NCBI RefSeq assembly: GCF_014805625.2
Contig: NW_023998547.1
Location: 281,186-345,185 of the forward strand
Reading direction: 5' to 3'
Source: Glossina fuscipes
Taxonomy: Eukaryota; Arthropoda; Insecta; Diptera; Glossinidae
DNA: 64,000 nucleotides
Shown: positions 35,916 to 48,900 of the stretch, piece by piece
How the letters are laid out: each line of letters starts with the position of its first letter
How positions within the stretch are numbered: the first letter of the stretch is position 1
Translations under genes and position numbers: made by a program
Notes under the pieces: generated by a model
What the model was told of the DNA's origin: nothing
Databases searched by the model: none
The model's input: the letters and a program-made list of their open reading frames with translations, nothing else

Positions 35916-38900
35916 TTAAACGGTAATATCACCGTATTCTTGTGACCATTTTGCATAAAGCGTTAAACTTTGAGGTGCAACAGAACGTCGTATACGCTTT
36001 AATGAATTATGGAAATCAGTTTCTGTAATCGGACGCATTGCACTGATATCCAGATTTTTAACTTGTTCAACATTCAATTCACGTATCGGTTCTAAAGCAG
36101 CATCTTTAGCTAAAGCGGTAAGATCGGAACCCGAATAACCATCCGTTAATTTAGCTAAACGTTTCAAGGCGTCGCTATCTAATGGATTGCCTTGCTTTTG
36201 CAATAATTTACGCAATAATAATTCGCGGGTATCCAAGTCGGGCAAAGATACGTAAACTCGTTTTGCGAAGCGTCGTAAAGCCGCTTCATCAAGTTCTTGA
36301 GGACGATTTGTGGCCGCTAAGACCACGATACGATCACCATCCGGATTACCAGGCAAACCATCAAACTCTACAAGAAATTCAGTTTTCAAGCGTCTAGAAG
36401 CTTCATGCTCATTACTGCTACGTTCCGAAAGCAATGAATCCACCTCATCAATAAAAATTATGGAAGGTTGCATTTCGCGGGCGACAGCAAATAATGCTCG
36501 CACTAATTTCTCACCATCGCCCACATATTTGCTGGTCAACGAAGCAGCTGAAATATTAAAAAATGTTGCGCTGCATTCCGTGGCAACTGCACGCGCTAGC
36601 AACGTTTTGCCATTACCAGGTGGGCCAAAAAGAAGTAAACCCTTGGCAGGAGCACGTAATCCTGAAATTTAACAAAAAAAAAAACAAAAAAAAACAAATA
36701 TAAAAAAAAAATTAAAAATTTTCCAAAAATGATTACAAGCACTTTCCCATACCAGTAAAAAGTTCCGGTCTCACCGATGGTAAGATAACCATTTCTTGAA
36801 GTGCTTGTTTAGCTACATCTTGACCAGCAATATCTGACCATTCGACTTTGGCACCGCCCTCAACAATTTCATCAAGTATAATTTGCACCAATTTCTGCTC
36901 AACACCTTTAACACTGACTACTGGTGTGGATGCACCACTATTAGACTGACTGCTCATACCAATGCCACTGATAGGTGTTCGTGAACGTTGCGGTGGCGTG
37001 TTTCGTCCAGAAGACTATGATATGAATATAAAAGGCAAAAGTACGTTTACACTACTTGTTACTGCTTGTCAAAGATAAAATTCTGAAATACTGCATTTTG
37101 ATTTTTTCCAAGGATATATACATAGACTTGAACATGAATGTACATGGAACATGGTACAAGGGTGCACTGCTATGCGCAACGTCAGCACAACTTGAGACTT
37201 GACATAGAACCAGTTTTTATTGTATCGATTCTAAGTTTGCCTGTACGTCTGTCTATCTGTTTTCTTGTGTTCAATCTACAGATTGCAATTTTTGAAATAT
37301 GTTGATGGAAATTGGTAAACATACACATTTTGGACCAAGGACGAAGGCTATTGAAAGTGTTTTGGACCAGCAAACTTTTTCGACCATTCCCTATCCAAAG
37401 CCTTCTCCGCAAAAGGTCGTCGACTATATTAAACGTAAGGATAGACTACGTCTCACTCTAGTGTCTTCACTTGTTAGCATTCTAAAGCTTTTAAAAAGAA
37501 ATGAGATATTAAAGGCAGGTACATACGGAGAAGACCTAGCTTTTGCAAGTCTTCGAAATATCCCTTCTTGCAATACTTATAATTACATTTGATTATAGAA
37601 GGAACTGATCGAGACGAATCTTGATTATTTCGCCACTCGAGACAAGTGATTGCAAATGATAAATCAAACAAAAACTGAGAAATTGTAATCATATAAAAAC
37701 AATTGAATTTTGTGAGACAAATAATATTGGAACCAGTTGAGCTTAAACTTATGAATATGAGATTATAACTAAAGAAGTTATTATACATTATCGTAGTTTA
37801 TCGTTTTTTTATTATTACTTACAAATTGCCTACGTACTGCTGGAGGTGTGGCTGCTGTTTTAATGGGCTGTCGCGGTGAAACTCCGCTAATAGCATTTTT
37901 TGATCCCAAATTTCTTGGCAATGTTTGCGATTTATTTACAACTGCCAAATTTCCTGGACGTTTAGAACTTACAGTTAATTTACGACCCGAAGCTAGAGAA
38001 ATCGAAGAAGAATATGAAAGTAAATCGTTTGAAAAACACTGAAAGTAATATGGAATTATTCGCCTTAAAAGACGAATCTTGTATACCCACCACCTCAAGG
38101 TAATTGAATCAATTAGAATCATTATTGGGCAAAATATTTACGTAACTCTAATCTTTTATCTTTAGCCACAATGCGTTAACGAAAATACATAAAAGTTTTC
38201 ATCGATTTGGGGGAAAATCAATTAAGTTTTAAGAAAATTGATTAAGTTTATCATACGGCCTAAAGACCACTACTAACGCACTGAAAATCCTTATATGAAA
38301 AAAATGTTCGATTTTATCTCGATGAAAAACAGTATTTAAAGACAATAGACGAATGCAGAGAATTTGGATGGGATGACATGAAGTTGAAAATAAAATTTTG
38401 AACTTTCTTCAGATAGACTTTCTTAGAAGAGTAAGACTTTATATGAGAACAATGTCTAATTTTCCGCATTCTATAATGAAAATTGATTTATAATAGCAAT
38501 TTGAAATAGAAGCTCACCATGGTCCACGTATGTCTACTTCTCCGGACTCTATCTTCTATAAGGTTTCTCGTGATTATGTAATTGCATGGACGTAAGCTCT
38601 AACTTTTAATATTTTAATGAGAAAAATGGATGAAATCTTCTAGTAACGGAATTGATTTAGGTTATCTATAAGTCGACCTTGTCCGATTATAATATCTTAA
38701 TTTGTAATTACTAAGAATACCTACAACAAACATCCAGCAGAAGCAAGAATTTATCTAAATAGTGTCAGAATATTGTAACGATACGACATATTCTATAAAT
38801 TTAAAGCGGAGTGACAAATTTCGTATACCTTCCTCTTTTAGTCGTGGGTATAAACAATAATATACATTTTAGCAAAAGCAAATAAATCATGGCGACACAA

Positions 38901-40749
38901 AAGAAAAAATTAAATAAATTAAAAAATTATTAAACAATTTTTAATTGATGAGTGCAACGTGTGAGTTTTGATTGGCCGGTGTAGTAATGCATTTGCCTTC
39001 AATTGCGCCCATATAATGATTATTTTTTTTAAAATAAACTATTCACAAAATCATGTGCACTTCTTCGAATAAATTGGCGCGTTTTTGTTTTCTGGTATAA
39101 TTTATTGGTCAGGAATATGTTTTTAAACTCACCTGCATTAGGGGAATACTTCAGGTTAGTAGAGGTATTTGCAGATTTTGGAATGTTCCTTAATTTTGAG
39201 GTATTATTGCTGCGCACCATTAAGCTTGGACTTGTGGCGGGACTATTATTATTACTGCCCATTTGCATGGGCTGCACGACTTGTACATTTGAGGGAGATT
39301 TAATGGATTTTCTATATTTAAGATTTTTATTGACATCAGCTTCTTCTTCTTCTCTTTCACCTTCAACCTCTTCTTGTATCTCTTTCAAGCTTAATTCTTC
39401 CAAATGTATCTCTTCTTCACGTAATTCTACGTTTTCATTAATGCACATGGTCGCAACAACGACACAAACACACATACACACGCATTTAACAACAAAATGA
39501 TTTGTTTTTAATGTTTAAAAATGTAAATGAAAAAAAAAAAAATAAATAAAAGTAAAATGTATATGTAACCAAATAACAAAATAAGGCATAAATTCAAAAG
39601 CAATAAAATTAAAATTAATTGAAAAATTCTTTACAAATTTGCAAACGATAAACTAAAACCAATTAAAAATTACATATATAGTTTTAAGTTTCACTTAAAG
39701 CTAATATTAAATCATATTTACCTAGAAAATGCAAGCGATCTCTAGCCATTGACAGATTCGTTTGCATTTTATCATGCAATCGTTGAGCACGTTCCCATAC
39801 TTCTCCGCGTCCGCTCCAACAATCCACAGCAATACCATCCTCTAATTCTTTAATGCCTTTACGATACAATTCAATAGCGAGTTCTTTATGACCTAAAAAG
39901 CAAACGAAAATCCATTAAATATTTTTAAACTCTGTGCATAAGTTTGCTTAGCACAAGTTTCCTTATATTGATTTTCATGTCCTATCAATATCAAACGTAA
40001 ATCAACTAAATAACAAGAAGTGAGTCATTATTTTGTTTATTCCGCAACACAACGACTAACTCACCTTCGTTTTCTTCATCGATTTTCAAGGCTTTCGATA
40101 TGTATTCAAAAGCACGACGATGGTGATGCTTCTGTTTAGCCAAAAGAGGATCACCAGGTCCGGGTCCGGAACTGCTAGCTACTGCGTTGTTTTTATTAAA
40201 CATTTCTAATTGTTGTTGTGGTCGCATGCGCTGCGGTAAGGGGTACGGAGCTACTGTGTTTGTTGTGCTGTGCGCTTGTTCGAGCAATTGATTCTTTTCC
40301 TTCAAGCCCGAATTTTGCGATGATGAAGCGCCTACAACTATCTCAATATTACATTCGCGTTTATGTGGACGATAGATAACTTTTGTACTAGCTCCGTACA
40401 AGTAGCGAAAGACGCAAAACAGCTGATAGATCAGTGTACGTAGAATATTAAATAGAAATATAATGGGAAATGAAACAAGATATAGATTCTGCTTATGTAC
40501 GGAGCTAAATGTAGAACGTTGAGAAGTAGGCGATGAATCGTAGTCAGCATCGGTATCATCGTCTGGAGAGGACCCTGGCGAACGACGGCTTGAAACTGTT
40601 GGTTTGACGTCGTCTAAAAGGGCTACGCTGCAAGTGCTTGAAGACTTACGATGAATATTTTGTCTTATGGGAGATTTCGTGCTGCTGTTGTTGCTCGCAT
40701 TTCCGCTTGAAGACGATGATGAGGTTGATTGAGTTTTATTACGCACCAT
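35916..40749 (-). CDS. spas: Spastin, microtubule-severing AAA ATPase
   Basis: Six exons on the minus strand: 40065-40749, 39722-39892, 39133-39426, 37823-37992, 36753-37014 and 35916-36661. They join in frame to about 775 residues. Order: a Ser/Asn-rich N-terminus; a hydrophobic hairpin near 90-120 ([28 protein letters not shown]) for ER or lipid-droplet insertion; an MIT domain near 210-285; a basic microtubule-binding region ([24 protein letters not shown]); then the AAA module with Walker A GPPGNGKT, Walker [24 protein letters not shown] and the C-terminal DITV. Family role: severing microtubules at axons, synapses and ER tubules. The exon 3 acceptor (AAAACGTAG) is weak, and that exon is the least conserved. 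A dispersed repeat lies in intron 4. The gene is divergent from mRpL11, with 436 bases between the start codons. Confidence 0.93.
37200..37420 (-). repeat. Dispersed GGACAGACA-type repeat, copy 6, in spastin intron 4
   Basis: Minus-strand reading gives TTTCCATCAACATATTTCAA, TTGCAATCTGTAGATTGAAC with ACA, and AGATAGACAGACGTACAGGC. Same order as the other copies. Confidence 0.7.
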
Positions 40750-41030
40750 CGACAAATATATTTTCCTTTAAATAGTCTATGTTTCGGGTCTTTATTATAA
40801 TTACTTTTATTGAGTTTTTTCTTTGTCAGACTTAAATTTATTCCATTTTACTCATGGTCGGCATTGTTTTAACAAATCTGTAAATATTTTAGACGTCGTT
40901 TCTTTCTTATATTTAAGACACTAAAATTTAAGTTAAAAAGGTTACAAAAATCTGACTTAACATTTTTTTTTTCAACCCTTAATAGTTTTTACAAATTGAT
41001 GCACGGGGACGATGCCGTTGTAAACATTGT

Positions 41031-41038
41031 TATCGATA
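41031..41038. promoter_or_regulatory. DRE (TATCGATA) in the spastin/mRpL11 divergent promoter
   Basis: A perfect palindromic DREF-binding site lies 282 bases upstream of the spastin ATG and 148 bases upstream of the mRpL11 ATG. It could serve both. DRE is a known fly housekeeping promoter element; use here is inferred. Confidence 0.6.
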
Positions 41039-41185
41039 AAAAAAGAATAAGAATATTATTAACACTACCGTTCAAAAAGCAAACTGTAAACGCTGTCCAG
41101 CACTGTTCGTTAAGTTGTTATAATTTGCATAACCAATATATAGCACATTTTATAAAATAGATTTGCGATAAATTGGTGTAAAACT

Positions 41186-42386
41186 ATGTCGAAGGCGGTC
41201 AGTAAATTGAAAAATCTGAAAAAGACTGTGGATAAAGTAACGCATACCACGAAATTAAAGACAAATATACCAGCCGGCATGGCAGCAGCGGGTCCTCCTC
41301 TAGGTCCAATGTTAGGTCAAGTAAATGCAAAATAAAAATTCTTAAATACATTATGTCTAATAAAAGTTTATTAGCGCGCAATCAACATTGCGGCCTTCTG
41401 CAAAGACTTTAATGCACGTACCGCTGAAATTAAGGAAGGTATACCGCTACCTTGCAGAGTAACAGTTAATAGTGACCGCAGTTATAATTTAACGATACAT
41501 TCGCCACCAGCGACATTTCTCTTGAAGCAAGCTGCTGGTATTCCGAGAGGAGCAATGTATCCAGGAAAAGAAACAGCCGGAAAGATTACCTTAAAGCATT
41601 TGTATGAAATAGCGGCTATAAAAATTCAGGATCCACCCAATGCATTATTAACTATGCAGGTATATTATTTAAAATTTTCCTATCTATCATCGACTAGACT
41701 TGCTTGACCCACAAATGCACTTAAGAAGCTCCAAAATACATATGGTTATTGTGCCAAAAATGTTCAAGGTCTAGATTCATTCGTCTGCGTTTAACACTCA
41801 CGTCGTCTCAAAAAATGGAATTAAGTTTCAAATTGAATGTGATCCGTTTGCAAAGAAAATGAAATAATAACCTAATATTTAACGTAAATATTGATCCATA
41901 AAATATTTACAAAAATCCTCTAAGACTTTCCTCGAGAAATTCTTTCAAAATAAGGTGTTGCATACCAATCCAAGCCATTTTCAATAGGGTTTTACGACCT
42001 AGACTATTTCCAAAAATCTTTCTACACGTTGCAGATAATTACACAACTTTGACATACCGTTAATAACATCCTTTGAAAATTTTTAATGTGCTTTCAATTG
42101 AATATTATACATAGTATTAAAATTTATGTGTATATATATATATACATTGGTATATATGTATACGTAATGTTTGTGTATATTTAAGATAAGTGACTCGCTT
42201 AAAACTTTTTTTTAGCAAATGTGTGAAATGTTAGTGGGGATCGCTCGTACTTGCGGGATTCAAATTGTGCGTGAACTTAAGGCTGAAGACTATGCAAATT
42301 TTCTGGACGAGCGACGTGCTGTTGTAGATGCTCAGAGAAAAGAGCTACAAGAAAAACGTGAAGCGAAAATGTTACGTACTGCTTAA
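41186..42386 (+). CDS. mRpL11: Mitochondrial large-subunit ribosomal protein uL11m
   Basis: Three phase-0 exons (41186-41320, 41375-41659, 42216-42386) give 196 residues. The product has the L11 hallmarks: a basic N-terminus, IPAGMAAAGPPLGPMLGQ, FNARTAEIKEGIPLP, SPPATFLLKQAAGI, GKITLKHLYEIAAIK and a C-terminal helix. It binds the GTPase-associated centre of the mitochondrial large ribosomal subunit. It is divergent from spastin and converges on RRP36, with only 51 bases between stop codons, so the 3' UTRs probably overlap. A fragment of its exon 1 has been copied to about 48.05 kb. Confidence 0.95.
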
Positions 42387-42437
42387 GATTAAAATTTAAA
42401 AATGTAAATTTATTACTGCATAAGAGTATAAAAGTTT

Positions 42438-43298
42438 TTAAGCGAAATTCATTTTTTTGCGATCTTTGGCAATGTTCTTTTTACGGCGCTTTTCCAGATG
42501 TTTCGTTAACTTCCCGTGCTTTTTGAGCTCTTCAAATTGAGCCACTAGTTCTTTTGCATTTCTCTCCTCTGGAAATAAATGCATGTTTTAAAGATCTATA
42601 TGCTTAAAAACGATACATTCATAAACTTACTCTTTGTTAAATAGTGAGGTTTCTTTCCTTCTGCTATAGCCTTTTGTATTTCCTGTTGTTCTTCTTTCAA
42701 CGTTTGTTGCTTTTTATGCCATTTGTTTTCTTCTACATTTTTGTTAACCAATCTTTGCATCACTTTTTTTATGCGATCTTTTTCTTCTTGATCAGTAACG
42801 CGATTTAGTTCGCTTTTCAATTCAAGGATTTCACTTTCTCGTATACTGCTGACAAATTTATAATTCTCCTTGAATTTATTTACATCATAATTTCCGGCTC
42901 TTTCGTCAAAACGAGGATCACGTAATTGTAAATCATTTTTACTTTTCCCACGCAATTCTGCTCCAAGAAAGGGCACTGGCCTCTTAGAACTTTGTTCACG
43001 AGGCCTATTTTTATTAAGCCTTTTCAAATCCTTCGCATTTTTTTGGTTCCTCGAGGTTTTTGGTTTCTCAATACCCAAAATTGCTTCTTTATAAAGTTTG
43101 GCTCCCAATTCTTCTTTAAGTTTCATGATCTCCTCAAAACTCATCGAACTTAAATCCTGGCGGATTAGTTTCTGTAATATATAAAATAAAAAAGATGGGT
43201 TAATTACAATAATAAGAAATCGAAACATTCATTTAAGCACTTGCCCTTTCGTCGATTTCTTCATCAATCTCATTGTTCGAATCTTCAGAGGAAGACAT
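42438..43298 (-). CDS. RRP36-like small-subunit rRNA processing protein
   Basis: Three exons (43245-43298, 42631-43171, 42438-42568) give about 241 residues. An acidic start (SSSEDSNNEIDEEIDE) leads into the conserved DLSSMSFEEIMKLKEELG, then KRPVPFLGAEL, DPRFDERAGNYD and KFKENYKFV. A long charged helix and a Lys-rich C-terminus (LEKRRKKNIAKDRKK) follow. Family role: a nucleolar component of the early 90S pre-ribosome, needed for 18S rRNA maturation. Intron 1 appears to use a GC-AG splice pair (AGG/GCAAGT), since no usable GT exists before the in-frame stop. It shares a 294-base divergent promoter with SDE2. Confidence 0.9.
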
Positions 43299-43522
43299 TG
43301 CTTTAGTTTGTGTTTCTTTCAATCCCTTACTTTATTGTATTTATTCAACAAAAAGAAAATATGGTGGAACCATAATCTTTATTAAACGTCGCTTTCTTCT
43401 TGTTCTGGAATTCTACAAAACAACATTACATTGTTTACAGTGTTGAAAAAAGCACTTTTTCCAATGTTTTCATATTAAATTGTCTTAAACTCACATCTCT
43501 AATTATTGAAACCATATGCAAC

Positions 43523-43532
43523 TGGTAACGCT
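43523..43532 (+). promoter_or_regulatory. Motif-1-like element in the RRP36/SDE2 divergent promoter
   Basis: CTGGTAACGC resembles the site upstream of the RNFT-like gene (CTGGTAACAC). It lies 70 bases upstream of the SDE2 ATG. Weak support on its own. Confidence 0.3.
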
Positions 43533-43592
43533 AATATTAAATTATTGATCATATCCGCATAAAGTTGACGAAATTGTTTAAGCGTAATAATA

Positions 43593-44401
43593 ATGGTTCA
43601 AATATATTTAAATAAAGAGAAACTCTGCGAAAGTACATCAGAAAATGTAAAAGAATTGGTTCAGACAGTTGCCAAGCAAATCGTAAGTGTTTGAATAAAA
43701 AGGGGAAAACGAAAAAAAAACATTAAATTATTTTTCTTTAGAACAATTCAGATTTTTATTTAGAACAAAATGGGAAGCGATTAAAAGATCATGTGGGATA
43801 TGAATTACCGGTGTATTGTCGTCCTCGCCTCGTTGGAGGCAAAGGCGGGTTTGGTTCTATGCTGCGAGCAATAGGTGCGCAAATAGAAAAAACCACAAAC
43901 CGTGAAGCTTGTCGAGATCTAAGTGGTCGTCGTTTACGAGACATAAATGAAGAAAAGCGGCTTAAAACATGGCTGGAAAAACAAAGTGAGCGAGAACGTG
44001 AAGCTGAAGAGAAGAAAAAGCGTAAAATTCAAAAATTACTCGCTGTACCTAAACATGAGTTTAAAGACGAAGAGTACGAAGAAGCTCGGTCGAAATTAAC
44101 AGAAAAAGTGAACGACGCTGTCGAAGAGGGTTTTAAAAGATCTCTGGCAAGTGGCCAAGATCTAAAACGTAAAAATGAGACGATAGCTAGGAATGACGTC
44201 GTAACAAAGAAGAAGAGATCTGCTCTATGGATGGACGAAGAGTTTTCGAGCGGATCAGATGCAAGCGATGTCGACTCAGCTAGCGATGCTAACCCGCCCA
44301 AATTGGAGGATGGTACACCTTGCTCTTCAAAGGATTGTACTCTTAGCAAATTGGCAAATTGTAAAAATGAAAAATTACCATCACCTTCCGTTGGCATATG
44401 A
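43593..44401 (+). CDS. SDE2 homologue, ubiquitin-fold splicing/genome-maintenance protein
   Basis: Two phase-0 exons (43593-43682, 43742-44401) give 249 residues. Residues 1-63 form a ubiquitin-like fold ending in a GGKGG motif (GG at 62-63, Lys64), followed by FGSMLRAIGAQIEK and the Sde2 signature ACRDLSGRRLRDINEEKRL. In yeast and human, cleavage after GG frees a Lys-started C-terminal protein that joins the spliceosome and is an N-degron substrate; conserved residues imply the same here. A coiled coil and an acidic tail follow. The protein is shorter than the human form, lacking an obvious C-terminal SAP-type domain. AATAAA lies at 44426-44431. It converges on Atg6, with 55 bases between stop codons. 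Confidence 0.9.
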
Positions 44402-44456
44402 ACATTTAATGCCATTTATATTTTAAATAAACTAAAACCGAACAAAGCTTATTGTT

Positions 44457-46017
<1,561 letters not shown>

Positions 46018-46555
46018 TGTCCTACGGAAACGTATTTTATATATTATTTTTCAATTTCTCTTTCTTTTGTTGTAAACAGATTTTCTCTTTGTTTTTTTTT
46101 TTTTGTTTTTACTATGAAAGATAAGGATGCAAAAGAGTCGATTAATTTCAAATACTGAAGCAATGCTATATAATGTAAACAAACAAAACCATATGTTCAA
46201 TTTTTTCAGCATCATATGACTTTGCTGGAATTTCGATTAACGTAATTTAAACAGTCTCCAACATCTACCAAAATAGAGAAGTATCAAAAAACATAACGGC
46301 TAAATTCGGTTGATGCAATGTTCTAGTTTAATGGATCATGTTTGCTTCATAAGTTGCCCGTTATTTTTTACACTAACCAACGAAAAGTAGAGGGGCATAC
46401 AATTTATTTTTTCGCATACGCATTAGCATTCCCCACAATAAATAGGTTTGTTCTTATTTCTCTGTTAAAATTAATTTAATTTAAATATCTGTCTTTTCAA
46501 CTTTCATAAAAATAGGCTTAGAATAGGAGTTAGAATTACCCTTTAGAATTACACA
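46018..46555. other. Atg6 upstream region
   Basis: AT-rich promoter-side DNA. No clear core promoter motif is visible. Confidence 0.4.
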
Positions 46556-46559
46556 ATTT

Positions 46560-47260
46560 ACCAGAAAAGGAGACCTGTCGATTGTGACCTTTGAAGATGT
46601 TTTATTCGATTTTAAGCCATGCAGATAGAAGAAAGGTGGAATCGAAGGAAGCGCTTAATATCTTCCTATTGTCACGTGAAAATTGCAATGTTGGTTATGC
46701 GTTTCGTGTGAGCTTTTTCAAATTTTCTTAAACGTTGCCCAGTTATAATGCGCTGGACTTTTATTTGGCCATCCTGAGAGCCAAATGGCATCATTTCGGA
46801 ACGTCTTGAGAATGATAAATCCAAAACTGCCTATTCTATCATCATAAATTGATCTTGTGCCTGATATTTTAAATCTTTTCAAACCCCCCCTTTTGTAAAT
46901 TCCACATCTCTAAAAAACGTCAACGCTGCCCGTAATTAGATGTTATCCATCAGGCAAAAATTGAGTACATTCCACATGGTATTTTTGTTCGAGTTTGGGT
47001 AGGATACATTTCCTCTTCTCGATTTTTCATCGCCGTTTTGCCCCGAATATGTCTATTGTGGTGCCGAGAAGGTAATAAGCCCTGATCCTGTTACCATTTC
47101 AATGCTTGATCCAATAAAGCCAAAACGCGAGAAGACGTTCACGAAGTATCACGAGCACTTCATCAATCAACTCTTGAGCAATAATTGCACGTCGTTTATC
47201 CTCGCACTACCTTCTAGATAAGTTTCACGAGGATCGAAATGAGCCTATTGCAGCATATTT
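46560..47260 (-). pseudogene. Smu1 (WD40 spliceosomal protein) pseudogene, central part
   Basis: Minus-strand translation, with frame jumps and stops, recovers Smu1 in order. First comes AHFDPRETYLEGS (matching the FDPREAYPDGSS region), then a remnant of the LLxQALKWQQxxGLLP region. DLKYQAQDQFMM follows, then SQDGQIKVQRIITGQRLRKF and EKAHTK with a decayed WD repeat. There is no open frame over 60 codons, so it is dead. It appears intron-poor, which suggests a processed copy, though no poly(A) tail or target-site duplication is visible. The functional Smu1 is not in this window. Confidence 0.8.
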
Positions 47261-48039
47261 TCTAAGAAAGAATAAAATCAATACGACCCAAGGAGATAGA
47301 AAACAAACTTTTCGTATATTTTTTCAAATTCTTACGTTCGACATGTGAATTTCCTTTATTTCACTCCTTTTAAAAACATTTTTAATCTATGGCCATTCTT
47401 TAGTACTTACCCGAGCATATATACCGTTCGATTGAATTTTCTAATAAAATATCTAATGCTGTTGCTGCGCTGCTCGGCGTAGACGAAGTTACTTCCATAA
47501 GAACCGCTTTTAACTTTCCTATATATTTTCCAGTTATTAAAATTCCGAATTATAGAAATTTTGTGTTTTAGTTTTACCTTGTTACCGAAAAAATTGTTCA
47601 GAAATTTACTGCATTAGGACAACAAGGAGGTTTTTAGAATGTACCAATTTGATAGGTATCTCTAGACTACTCTTGCTATATATATTGATATTTTTAACAG
47701 ATCTTGCCTTTATTTTTGTTGATTATTTTTAACAGATATTGTCTTTATTATTGACAAAGACCCCTGAAAATGCATGCAGGCAACTCTAGACTTTTAAAAG
47801 AAAACTATGAACAGATGAACAATGTTCTTCTTCTTCATGACAAAGCCATGTAAAAACGTTGCGTGGGCTTTGTGGAAGCTACGTTTTTATAATTTCTGTG
47901 GCATGGAACTAAAAAATAAACCTATTATACGACAAAAAATCCGAACTCTCTCTGCTACTTACTTATAGTCAATGTTAGAGTTTTCCCCATTATGCGATGA
48001 AATAAAACCTGCGCTTGTCCACTACTTGCGAACCGCGAA

Positions 48040-48098
48040 GGGTAACATTGGACCTAGATGAGGACCCGCTGTTGCCATGTCGGCAGGGTAGGTTTATA
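48040..48098 (-). pseudogene. mRpL11 exon 1 fragment
   Basis: About 45 bases on the minus strand match mRpL11 exon 1 (around 41270-41313) with about four mismatches and one indel. The shared core is AGCGGGTCCTC, then TCTAGGTCCAATGTTA. The encoded peptide is MATAGPHLGPML versus MAAAGPPLGPML. The match stops before the exon's donor site. Confidence 0.75.
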
Positions 48099-48127
48099 GG
48101 TAGATAAGCATTTCATGTTCCTTTAAG

Positions 48128-48215
48128 GACTATATTTTTACGGTGCCGTCCGATGAAGCGCTCAATATACTATGACCATCCGGTGAAAAATTAGCCTCAC
48201 TCTCAACATATGATT
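48128..48215 (-). pseudogene. WD40 (Smu1-like) repeat fragment
   Basis: The minus strand reads EANFSPDGHSILS, then ASSDGTVKI and a stop, the form of the Smu1 WD repeat following its EFRGH segment. It lies upstream of the main Smu1 relic in transcription sense although it encodes a later part of the protein, so the order is scrambled. Confidence 0.7.
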
Positions 48216-48900
48216 GCAATTATATTTGACCAGCAGAAACTGTAGAACTTTTAACAGAAAACTATAATTTGTTGTTCTTCTTCTTCATTTCATGACAAAG
48301 GTTTAACATGTTAACATTTCAATTACATGTGATAATTGGAAACATACAAAAAAGTGGAAATTCATTGAAAACATTGACCAGCATTTGAAGCAGAAGTGGT
48401 GGATGTGACTTAAAAATTGATTGGATTTCATAAAAACATAAGCTATCTACCGATTATTTATTAATTATATAAAAGTTAGAAACTTATGTATAGGAATCAT
48501 TAAAAAAAGTAATCAGACAGAAAACATTTACGGCTTAGAAGCATATCTCATTAAAAAAAGAAAAGAAGAAAATGCGGCTGATAATACGGCATTGAAATTA
48601 CCGCTTTATCTACCAACAACGATAACGAACCATTTATAACAGCATAAACGAGAAAAGTAAGCGCTTAGCTGAAAAAAATTACCGAAAATTTGTTTAGATT
48701 AAGCCGAACTGTCCGTACGTAAGCTTTAACGTACATAAGCTATAAAATAATTTTGATTAATTTTTAAATATTTCAGCAAGTATACGCGTTTCGGCGTTGA
48801 ATCCAAGAAGCTGCGCATTGATAAAACTTTTTTTGTGTGTACGCATAAGCGGTCAAGATTACGTTATCAAAATTGGTTGCGTTTATTTTATTAATATATC

